Position numbers and translations under genes: made by a program. Positions 11,950 to 20,906 of a stretch of DNA of 64,000 nucleotides are shown here, piece after piece. The first letter of the stretch is position 1; each line of letters starts with the position of its first letter. Origin of the DNA: Okapia johnstoni (lineage: Eukaryota; Chordata; Mammalia; Artiodactyla; Giraffidae); the NCBI GenBank assembly GCA_024291935.2, contig CM044308.1:120120501-120184500 (forward strand), written 5' to 3'. The notes under the pieces are model-generated. The model was not told where the DNA came from. It searched no databases and saw only the letters and a list, made by a program, of their open reading frames with translations.

Positions 11950-12640
11950 GGTCAGACTCCACAGACTTAAGGGCTCAGTCTCACAAGACTGTCCTTAATT
12001 TAGATGGCACTCACCAGTAATGGGTCCCTAGGGTACCCACATTTTTATAACTTGGCTACAAAGTCAGGGCTTTCCATAACCACTCCCTCAGGCTTAATAA
12101 TTTGCTAGAATGGCTCATAAAACTCATGAAAATATTTACTTATGGTGACCTGTTTTTTATAAAAGGTATTGTAAAGGATACAGATCAAGAGATACACAGT
12201 GTAAAGTCTACCAGGGTTCCATGTGTAGAAGCATCTGCCCCCATGAAGTTGGAATATACCTATCCCCTAGCATGCAAATGTCACCAATTAGAAGCTCTGT
12301 AAACTCCATAGTTAGGGATTTTTATGGAAGCTTCATTATGTAGGCAGGATCAATCATTACCTCAGTCTCCATCCCCTCTTCCTTCTCCTGGAGATGCAGG
12401 GCAGGAATGAAAATTCCAAGCTTTATGTCATGGTTTGGTATTTCTGGTGACCAGCTCCCATCCTGAAGCTCTCCAGAAGCCCACCAAGAGTCAACTCATT
12501 AGAAAAAAAGCTGCTCCTGTCACTCAGAATATTCCAGGGGGTTTAGGACCTCTATGTAAGATGTTCCTATCACCTCCACTGCTTAGGAAATTACAAGAGT
12601 TTTAGAAGCTTTGTGTTAGAAAGCAGGGGCAGAGACCAAA
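11950..12640. mobile_element. Ancient LTR-like sequence
   Basis: It contains stretches typical of an old mammalian LTR ('cttaataatttgctagaatg', 'gaagcttcattatgtaggca', 'gaccaaatatatatttctta'). It abuts the retroviral remnant at 8740-11890 and could be its LTR. Family and orientation are not settled. Confidence 0.5.
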
Positions 12641-13898
12641 TATATATTTCTTATTCACACAGCTATTATAAATTCCTAATTATTCTTGGAGACTTCAATA
12701 CTTGTCTTAGCAATGGTTAGAACAGAAAATCAGCAAAAACTGAGAAGACCTGAACAACACTATCACCAACTTTGACCTAATAAGGCATTTACAGAACAGT
12801 CTACCCAAGAATAGCAAAATACTAATTCTTTTCAAGTGCACCTGGAGTATTCATCCAGACATATGATATGCTAGGTCATAATACAAATTTCAAAGAATTG
12901 AAATCATGAAGGGCATGCTCTCTGACTATATCAGAATTAAATTAGAAACCAATAATAGATATCTGGAAAAGTCACAAATATTTGGAAATTAAACAACACC
13001 CTTCTAGAGAAACCATGGGTCAAAGAAGTCATAAGGGAAATAAGAAAATATTTTGAACTGAGTTAAAATAAAAATATAACAAATCAAAATTCAGGTGATT
13101 CAGCCAAACTAGTGCTTGGAGGGAAATGTATAAAATCATACACTTAAATTGGAAAAAAATAAAGATCTCAAATGAATGATCTAAACTTTCACCTTTATAA
13201 TCCAGATAAAAGAGAGCAAATTAAATCTAAAACAGAAGGAGGAAAATAATGAAGACCAGAAATCAACAACATTAAAACAGGAAAACAGAGAAAAGTAAAT
13301 AAAACCAAAATAAATGAATTTGTTGAATTTATCAATAAAATCCATAAACTTCTACCTATACTGCCTCCCCCCTAAAAAAACAAAGAAGACACATTACCAA
13401 ATTCAGGAATAAAAGCTAATATAATCACAGACACTACAAATATTTAAAAGATAATATTACAAACAATTTTACACCAATTCATTCATAGGTACAAACTAGC
13501 AAAGCTCACTCAAGAAGCAACATATAACGTGAACAATCCTATACCTATTAAAGAAATTAAATTTGTAGTTTAAAAATCCTTCTATAAAGAAAATTTTAGG
13601 CTGGCTGACTTCACCGGAAAATTGTACCAAATCATTGACTAAGAAATAATACTAATTCTATACAATCTTTTCTGAGAATAGAACAGGAGACATCTCCAAA
13701 TCAGGCCAGCATGACCTCATTACCAAAGCCAGATAAAAACATCAGAAAAGCAGTATCTCCCATAAACATACATGCAAAAATATACCACAAAATATTAGCA
13801 AATGGAATGCAACATGTAAAGAAGAAGAATAATACACTTTAACCTTGTGGGGTTTATCCTGAAAATGAAGGGTCTGGTTCAACATTTAAAAATTAGTT

Positions 13899-14015
13899 AA
13901 GGGAATTTCCTGGTGGTCCAGTGGTTAGAACTTGACTTTTTCATTGCCATGGCTGGGTTTAAGCCCTGGTCAGGGAACTAAGATCCTGCAAGCCACGCAA
14001 CAGAGCCAAAAAGAA
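13899..14015 (+). mobile_element. CHR SINE nested in L1
   Basis: It runs from the GGGAATTTCCTGGTGGTCCA head to the GAGCCAAAAAG tail. The duplication AAAAATTAGTT is present at 13888-13898 and 14016-14026. Confidence 0.85.
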
Positions 14016-14286
14016 AAAAATTAGTTGACATAATCTACCATATTAACAGACTAAAGAAGAAAAACCAGATAATTTCTCAATAAAGGCGTGAAAGAATGTG
14101 ACAAAATTCAGTATCTATTCAGGATAAAAATTCTTACTAAACTAGGAAAATAAGAGAACTCATCGAACCTGAAAAATGGCATTAATATGTACAAAAGAAA
14201 AACTATAGATAACACAATAGTGAAAGATTGAATGTCTTCCTTCTAAAATCAAGAACAAAGTAAGGATGTCTACTCTAACCCTTCCT

Positions 14287-14579
14287 CAGTTCAGTTTAGT
14301 CACTCAGTAGTGTCCAATCCTTTGTGACCCCATGGACTGCAGCATGCCAGGCCTCCCTGTCCATTGCCAACTCCCAGAGTTTACTCAAACTCATGTCCAT
14401 CGAGTCAGTGATGCCATCCAACCATCTTATCCTCTGTTGTCCCATTCTCCTCCTGCCTTCAATCTTTCCCAGCATCAACGTCTTTTCCAATGAGTCAGTT
14501 CTTTGCATCAGTGGCCAAAGTATTGGAGTTCCAGCTTCAGCATCAGTCCTTCCAATGAATATTGCAATGAATATTTATG
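14287..14579 (-). mobile_element. Short BovB 3' end nested in L1
   Basis: On the - strand it reads FGHL..., [18 protein letters not shown] and the GAACTGA tail. The duplication AACCCTTCCT at 14277-14286 and 14580-14589 marks the insertion, and removing the insert restores the L1 reading. Confidence 0.92.
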
Positions 14580-14740
14580 AACCCTTCCTATTCAATATGT
14601 GATGGAAGTTACAGCAAAAACAATAAAGACACCCAGACTGAAAAGGAAGAGGTTGTCTCTATTTGTAGACAATACTGTCTAAACTACCAAGGAAAAGAGT
14701 TCCAAAAACTAATAAATGAGAATGAGTAATGTTATTCATA

Positions 14741-15540
14741 GCTACAGCTTTTACTCCAAATTTTCTATCTCCAGATCTTTATATTCAACTGCCAACTGGA
14801 TATCTCCACCTGTATGTTCCATGGACTCCCAAGATTGAGTATTTCCAAAGCTGAAGGTATTGTTATACCCTCCAAACTTGGGTCTTTTATAAAAAAGAAT
14901 GCATTTCCTATTCTTTTTAGTAATATGATCTATGACTCACTCTAATATTTATGCTTGTTCTCATATTTGTAGCATCCCAATTGATTTATCCATCCACCCA
15001 AACTACAAAATGGGGATTCATCTTACACTTCTTTCCCACTTCACATCTACTTGGTCACTTAGGGTATCAGTTAACTTTTATTATGAAACAAACTACTCTG
15101 AATCTGGAGGCTTAAAGCAAAATATTCATTATTTCCTGTGATTCTGTGGGTTGATTGGCTGATTATTCTGTTCTGAATCATCTTAGTTGGAGTTAGATGG
15201 TCTAGGATGGTCTCACACATGTGTCTGGGGCCACAACTGAGGAGGCCAAGATGGTTGAGACACCTGTGGACTCTCTTCAAGTGGTCCTTCATCTTCTAGG
15301 AGGCTAACCCTAATTTGATTACATGGTGGTAGAAGAGTTGCCAGTAATAAGAGGGCAAGTTCCAACATGCAAATGTTCTGCAAGCCTCTGCTAAATTACA
15401 ATTGCTTTCATCCCAGTATCCCAGTAGCCAGAGTAAGTTGGATGAATTAGCCTGGAAAACGAATACCCAAGGATATGGGTACTGGTAGGTATGGAAAACT
15501 AGCTCAAGAAGGTAAGTGTAACTCTCTACCACCCTTAATC
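14741..15540. other. Unassigned old repeat-like spacer
   Basis: The stretch 15095-15320 ('ggcttaaagcaaaatattcatt') resembles an ancient interspersed repeat, but no family is assigned. No gene was seen. Confidence 0.3.
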
Positions 15541-16380
15541 CAATTGATTCTATCTCCTTATCTCTCCATACTCATTCTTCCTCTAGAATCCCACTTCACT
15601 GAGAAGTTCAAGACCTGTTCATGTCCTACTCTACTACTTGTAACAGTCTCCGAATTGAGCTTGCATTGCTGTAAGTTATTGGCATGGGAATTTCCTGGAA
15701 AAATACAAATCTGGCCACATAACTCTGCTGCTTGAAACTTAATAGCTTCTCTTTGGCCATGTGAATAAACTATAAAATGAATTCCTAAATGAGACCCACA
15801 AAATCTTTCATTTTCTAGCCCCTACTTACTCTTACTCTTCCCTTAAATGCACCCTACTCTTTCAGAAACAAAAAACTAAGTCCCTCAATTCCTGTGCAAT
15901 TACAATACCATGACTTTACACATATTGCTTTCATCTGAAATGTCCTATTACTACTTATGTCCTGGTAAACTTCAACTTAATCTTCAATATGCAACTTTTT
16001 TGTCTTTGGCCACACAATGCGGCATATGGGATCTTAGTTCCCTGACCAGGGGATGAATCCATGACCCCTGCAATGGAAGCACAGAGTCTTAAACACTATA
16101 TTGCCAGGAAAGTCCAACGTTCATCTTAAATATCACAGCTTTAATAAGGCATTTCTTGCTGGGCAAAGTTAAATGCTCCCACTTCTTGCATCCACTGTAC
16201 CTCACACAACCTTCAATTATAGTGTTTATTCCAATACACTGTAATTACTTGCTTGGAGACCTGTCTAACCACATATTTCACCGTGGGATGGGGATTATGT
16301 CTTTTTTAACGTCTAGATCTCCAACAATCTACTATAATTCTTGACAGTAAGTACTCAACAAATGTTTTTGAGTTAATCAA
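15541..16380 (+). mobile_element. L2 LINE, interrupted by a CHR SINE
   Basis: L2-like wording includes 'tgctgcttgaaacttaatag', 'gggattatgtctttttt' and the 'agtactcaacaaatgttttt' end, in + orientation. Confidence 0.65.
15995..16115 (-). mobile_element. CHR SINE nested in L2
   Basis: This is the reverse complement of the CHR consensus: TTTTTTGTCTTTGGCC tail side, GATCTTAGTTCCCTGACCAG, then GCCAGGAAAGTCC head side. Confidence 0.87.
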
Positions 16381-16770
16381 TTAAAATGTCCATTTCCAAC
16401 ATTCTAGATGACAGTGGAAAGAAAATTTATCAGATAAGTCTGTCACTGTCAAATCTTGTCATTAACTCAGTACTCTTCTTCAAAAGTTACTTTTCAGTCA
16501 AGTTGAGTGGAATGCAGTTTCAAGTATACCAAAACTTTCAATATGAACTAGCATACCTTCAATGAACTATAAATTTGTTAAAATGAGAATTTAAACATTA
16601 TATTAAGGTATATAAATGTACTAAATTTGCAAATGTACTAAAATTATCAGTGTACTAAAACATACTGATGCCTCATTGTGGTGGTAGCTGGATTATGTGA
16701 GTCTATTTTTTCTGTTTCCTAAATTCTCATAAATGTTAAAGTTTAAAATAAAAATATCCATGGTGTAGTA

Positions 16771-16900
16771 AGTGAAGTGAAGTTGCTCAGTCGTGTCCAA
16801 CTCTTTGCGACCCCACGGACCATAGCTTACCAGGATCCTCCGTCCATGGGATTTTCCAGGTAAGAGTACTGGAGTGGGTTGCCATTTCCTTCTCCAGGGG
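16771..16900 (-). mobile_element. Bov-tA/Bov-A SINE fragment
   Basis: CAGTCGTGTCCAACTCTTTG and GGAGTGGGTTGCCATTTCC mark a Bov-A module in reverse; the tRNA head is missing. Confidence 0.85.
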
Positions 16901-16984
16901 TAGGAATGATATAATATACATATAAATAAGTTTCCTTAAAAAATTCATTATAACCCAGAGCTTGGCTTCAGCCTTTGCTACAGA

Positions 16985-17330
16985 CCTAATTCTTGTGTCC
17001 CCCACAAAATTCCTATGTTGAAACCTTATCCACAATGTGATAGTATAAAGAGGTGGCAGTAGATAATTAGGGCATTAAGAAAGGGCCCTCATAAAGGTGA
17101 TTAGTGCCCTTATAAAAGAGTTTCCAAAGCTCCACCACCTTCCCACCATGTGAGGACACAGCCAGTGACAAAACTATCTATAATCCAGGAAGCAGGAACT
17201 CACCAGACACCAAATCTGCTGACACCTTGACCTTGAATTTCCCAGCCTCTTGAGCTGTGAGAAATAAATTTGTTGTTTATAAGCCATCCAGGCTATATTC
17301 TTACTGCAGCCTAAACAGACTAAGACTTTC
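16985..17330 (+). mobile_element. MaLR (MLT1-like) solo LTR
   Basis: It contains 'gttgaaaccttatccacaat', 'gattagtgcccttataaaag', 'accatgtgaggacacagcc' and 'gagaaataaatttgttgttt', a classic MLT1-type LTR layout. Confidence 0.75.
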
Positions 17331-17700
17331 TGACAAAGGAACCTAATTTGTTATGAAGACTTTGTGATGTTCATGGAGCCATATATCAAAAAACAAACGG
17401 AAAACAAAAACCCAAACAAACAAACAAAAATATCTTGCAATATCTTAATTGACAATGGGAAGCAGATCTGACACTTGTGGGAGGAGGGGGAATGCCTTTT
17501 TAACCAAAAGAAACGGTTTGGTAATAAAAATAATCTGATTTAAGTATATCCTCAAAGTGGTTAATTCAGGTTAAATAGTGAGTTCAGCTGTACTCTGATA
17601 CACGAGAAAATAAGGTGCACACAATTTCATGATCAAGGAGCCTCAAAATTCACATACCATCAAACTAACTTGGGCAAAGTCGTTGTGTAAGGGTGTGTGT

Positions 17701-17892
17701 GTTAGTGGTTCAGTCGTGTCAGACTCTGCCACCCCATGGACTGTAGCCCACCAGGCTCCTCTGTCCATGGGATTTCCCAGGCAAGAATTCTGGAGTGGGT
17801 GGCCATTCCCTTCTCCAGGGAATCTTTCCCCACCCAGGAATCCAACCTCGGTCTCTTCCACTGCAAGCAGATTCTTTATCCTTTGAGCCATG
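17701..17892 (-). mobile_element. Bov-tA SINE
   Basis: Both the Bov-A module and the tRNA-derived head are present in reverse (CAGTCGTGTCAGACTC to GCAAGCAGATTCTTTATC). Confidence 0.88.
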
Positions 17893-18032
17893 CTGTGAAT
17901 GGTTTTAAATCAGAGACCCCACTTAAATCGAGGCCAATTTTTTTAAAAAAGTATCATCACTTTTTTCACTAGATTTTCAATTCATGACACGTGCGTGTAT
18001 GTATGAAATTTACCCTCTAGTGAGGAAAGACT

Positions 18033-18169
18033 CGGAGAAGGCAACGGCAACCCACTCCAGTGTTCTTGCCTGGAAAATCCCAGGGACGGGGGAGCCTGGT
18101 GGGCTGCCGTCTATGGGGTCGCACAGAGTCGGACACGACTGAAACGACATAGCAGCAGCAGCAGCAGCA
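18033..18169 (+). mobile_element. Bov-A2-type SINE with (CAG)n tail
   Basis: It starts GGAGAAGGCAACGGCAACCC and ends in a run of about seven CAG units. The 11-bp duplication GAGGAAAGACT at 18022-18032 and 18170-18180 frames it. It lies about 400 bp upstream of the RNFT1 CpG island. Confidence 0.93.
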
Positions 18170-19079
18170 GAGGAAAGACTGAACAGCTCACCAGTGGCAT
18201 GGAATATTTAATTTCAAGATCTATAGAAAGACCACCAAGATTTAATTGATGTCAACTTCTAGAAATTAAAGGTAAAAAACTTAAGGTTCAAAGTAGAAAG
18301 GCTATTGGTAGTTGTCGCGAATGGGGCAGATTCATGGAATACAATTCAATATCATTTAGAATAGATTTTGGCCCGGGAGTAAGAGGCGAGGTGTTTTCGT
18401 TTCTTTCGTTTACAGTCTTCCTTAGTGAATCTTTTATTTGGTAACAGTTTTAGGTTAACAGTTACCGCGAAGAGAGTACAGCGTTCCCTACACCCCACAG
18501 GGTTTTTAAACTCTTAACTTCTATTGATGCTTACACCACCCCTTCTCTCCCAAACCATCCCCCACTTCTCTCTGCTCCTGATCTCCTCAGGTTTCGCCGG
18601 GGCCTCGTTCTCACAGAGCAACTTTAGGAATGTAACAAATACCCAGTTCAGTTACAACTTCACCGCCCGGCCACAAGTGGGTCAGCTGAGGTGGCCACAC
18701 CAGAACGCTCCCGCCCCGTCCCGCCCTCTCAGAGGCGCGCCGACCCTCGCCGACGTGGCTCTTCCACCTCACAAGTCGCCGGACGCGAGCCAAGCGCGGC
18801 CAAAGGGCAGAGCAGCCACCAGACGCAGGGCGAGCCGGGGCGGGACCAGGTCCGCCCCCAACTGTGAGCTCCTCCCTCGAGGGCAGGTTCTGGAGGCCCC
18901 AAACAGACGCACGTACGCTTATTGTTCAACGCCGACGCCTGCGGTCGGTTCTCCGCCGCACGCCTCTCTTCACAGCCCGCACCCACCGGCGGCCTCCACC
19001 CCGCCCCGCCGTCGCAGCTCGGCCCTCGGCGCGTCGCGCGGGGGCGGGGCGCGCGCACGTGAGGACGTCCGGGAGCGCG

Positions 19080-19220
19080 CGCGCCGCCGCCGCCGAGCTG
19101 GCCGCTGGTTGCTGGCGACGGAGTGTGAAGGTGATGGCTGTGACTGAAGGCCTCGAGACGGCGTTTCCCGCTGTTCCTGCCGTCGCTGCCCAGGCCTCGG
19201 TCCGCTCATCGTCATGAGAG
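19080..19220 (+). other. RNFT1: RNFT1 exon 1 (5' UTR; upstream limit unknown)
   Basis: The 3' boundary is firm. The donor GTCAGG starts at 19221, and joining 19220 to 20452 keeps a reading frame (HERKQSPEAK) that matches the human N-terminal region. That frame is closed by TGA at 19141-19143 and holds no ATG, so exon 1 appears non-coding for the main ORF. The left limit is an estimate. Confidence 0.7.
19134..19217 (+). promoter_or_regulatory. RNFT1 uORF1 (27 codons)
   Basis: The ATG at 19134 has a strong context (G at -3, G at +4). The frame runs 27 codons to TGA at 19215-19217. That stop overlaps the next out-of-frame ATG at 19214 in an ATGA arrangement. Whether the uORF is in the mRNA depends on the unmapped transcription start. 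Confidence 0.5.
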
Positions 19221-20597
19221 GTCAGGTCTGGGGGAAGCGGGCGAAGGAGGCGAGGGGCCGCGGCGAAATGGGCTCTGGGGAGAATAATAGAGGCACTCGA
19301 AGCTCGAATGTGGGTGGAAAAATCTGTCCTGGAGATTCCGGAAGAGCCGTTTGCATTTTACTTTTCTTCCCTTTCTCTCCCCTTTCTTGCTTCATGCTTG
19401 AAGGGAAGTGGGAGGGTTCTCGGGTTTTATTTATGGAAAAAGACGCTGAAACTGACCCATCCGGCGTCGGTGTCTCCAGAGATTGGAGGAGATAAGTGGA
19501 AGTCGTGGCGTTGGAGCATCGGTGAAAGCCTTTGGTGGAGAGCACTAAAAACCAAACCGCGCAACAGTCAGTGAAAAAAAATTTCAGACCTAGAAATGAA
19601 ATAGAAGGACATGGAACTTGCTCTGACGTTAACCCCAGCTTCTACGGAAACGGCAGAAAGGCTCTGCTTTTCGTCAGCTGGATTCTGACGGCCACCCACA
19701 CTCGTTATTTAGGGATCTTTGGATCCCGGGGTTCTCTTTCCGGACTTCACGCCCCTCCAGAGTCGCATTTTTAATGTGCAGACTACGTAATTATCCTTAT
19801 TCAGAATAGTCATTTAGCAGTTACACAGTGATTCCCAAAGTCGTCTTATTTTAAAGGTATTTTTGAGGGGGGCAGGGAAGGGTACTATTTCTTGGTGTTA
19901 ATTATTATTGGAAACTTTTCATATTAACTTCGGGAAAGCTGTTTCAGCATCAAAAGAAATGTGTAGGTCACCGAAATGAAATGTTTATTATTAGTTACGC
20001 ATGATGCTGCTTAATAAGGAGTTAAGATTTGATGTTTTCTTCCTAGCCTTTGTAGGCATAAAAAAAAAACAGATTCACTCTTCTAGTTGACCGGAGTAAA
20101 TGTACTGAGTGTTCTAGTATGAATGAGTACTATTAGTACTATTAACATCTGCTGGGCACCCATACTTTGAGTATTTTGCCAATTCCTTCTGTCAGAGAAC
20201 TCGAGGCATCGGAAGCGCAACTTTTTTGCAGCAGATGTTCGTTCCCTGAAAGATACTTTGCACAGGGCAGTAGAGCCTTCGTGTCAGTGGGGAGGAAGGA
20301 GTCGTCTAGTGACGAGTGCTAGATAACCTGAAAATAACTCATCTGCTGTGATTACCAGCCTCTCCTTTAGCGAATAAACAATTCCTAGTGAGCCACATAT
20401 TGCCTGTACTTAACTGTTCACTTAGAATAGTTTCTGCTTTTTGATTTTTAGGAAACAAAGCCCTGAAGCAAAGAAATCTGTATCACAGAACAAGTATTCA
20501 AGGGCCATGCAAGCCAACTGTAGCCAACTGCACAGCCCTTCAGGAGCTGCAGGCAGTGAGGATGCCTCAGCCTCCCAGTGTGTTCAAACAAGACTGA
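19214..20597 (+). promoter_or_regulatory. RNFT1 uORF2 crossing intron 1 and overlapping the main start
   Basis: The ATG at 19214 (G at -3) reads ATG AGA G, crosses the exon 1/exon 2 junction and continues out of frame to TGA at 20595-20597. It therefore passes the predicted main ATG at 20507 by about 90 nt. An overlapping uORF of this type is expected to lower initiation at the main ORF. The reading frame is directly visible; its use is inferred. Confidence 0.45.
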
Positions 20598-20906
20598 CAG
20601 GAGAAGCTTCCTGTCTTTATTCTGGAGATGTTCATATCCAGATAAGCTCCCTACCTAAAGAATGTGCTGAAAATCCAAGCTCCAGAAATACAAGGTCAGG
20701 TATCCACAGCTGTACCCATGGATGTGTACATAGTCGCTTACGGAGTCACTCCCACAGTGAAGCCAGGCAACCTGATAGCGACATGGAGTATGGAGATCAT
20801 GGTAGCAGCTCCTTCTCAGAATTCCGGTATCTCTTCAAGTGGTTGCAGAAGAGTCTTCCATATATTTTGATTCTGGGTGTCAAACTTGTTATGCAGCATA
20901 TAACAG
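20452..20906 (+). CDS. RNFT1: RNFT1 exon 2 (first coding exon)
   Basis: The acceptor is TTTTTAG at 20445-20451 and the donor GTAGGG starts at 20907. Bases 20452-20506 are in frame with the protein but lie upstream of the first in-frame ATG at 20507. The exon encodes the hydrophilic head and the start of the first hydrophobic segment (LQKSLPYILILGVKLV). It ends inside the Gly codon of HITG, which intron 2 splits. Confidence 0.93.

Larger units (their letters stand above)
12650..14740 (+). mobile_element. Old L1 ORF2 region with two nested insertions
   Basis: Degenerate L1 ORF2 ('gacctaataaggcatttac', 'ccatattaacagactaaaga') spans this interval. It is interrupted by a CHR SINE (13899-14015) and a minus BovB 3' end (14287-14579), each with target-site duplications that rejoin the L1 text. 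Confidence 0.8.
18570..19320 (+). promoter_or_regulatory. RNFT1: CpG-island promoter of RNFT1
   Basis: This is the only strongly CpG-rich stretch in the window; the flanks are AT-rich. Close to exon 1 it carries a GC box (GGGGGCGGGG, 19040-19049), a CACGTG E-box (19056-19061) and the palindrome GGACGTCC (19063-19070). No TATA box is evident, which suggests dispersed initiation shortly before or around 19100. The island extends about 450 bp upstream of the likely start, so divergent antisense transcription is possible. Transcription starts were not measured here. Confidence 0.85.

Noticed and set aside
18150..18169. CAG repeat as a coding polyglutamine tract
   Set aside because: It is the tail of a Bov-A2 SINE in non-coding upstream DNA.
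18524..19147. 207-codon open frame on the + strand through the CpG island
   Set aside because: It is open because the sequence is GC-rich; it has Arg/Pro/Ala-rich composition, no domain and no splice logic. It overlaps the promoter and is not in the RNFT1 frame.
19214..19495. 93-codon open frame starting at the exon 1 ATG and continuing into intron 1
   Set aside because: It needs intron 1 to be retained. The donor at 19221 is well supported, so the spliced reading is the short uORF2.
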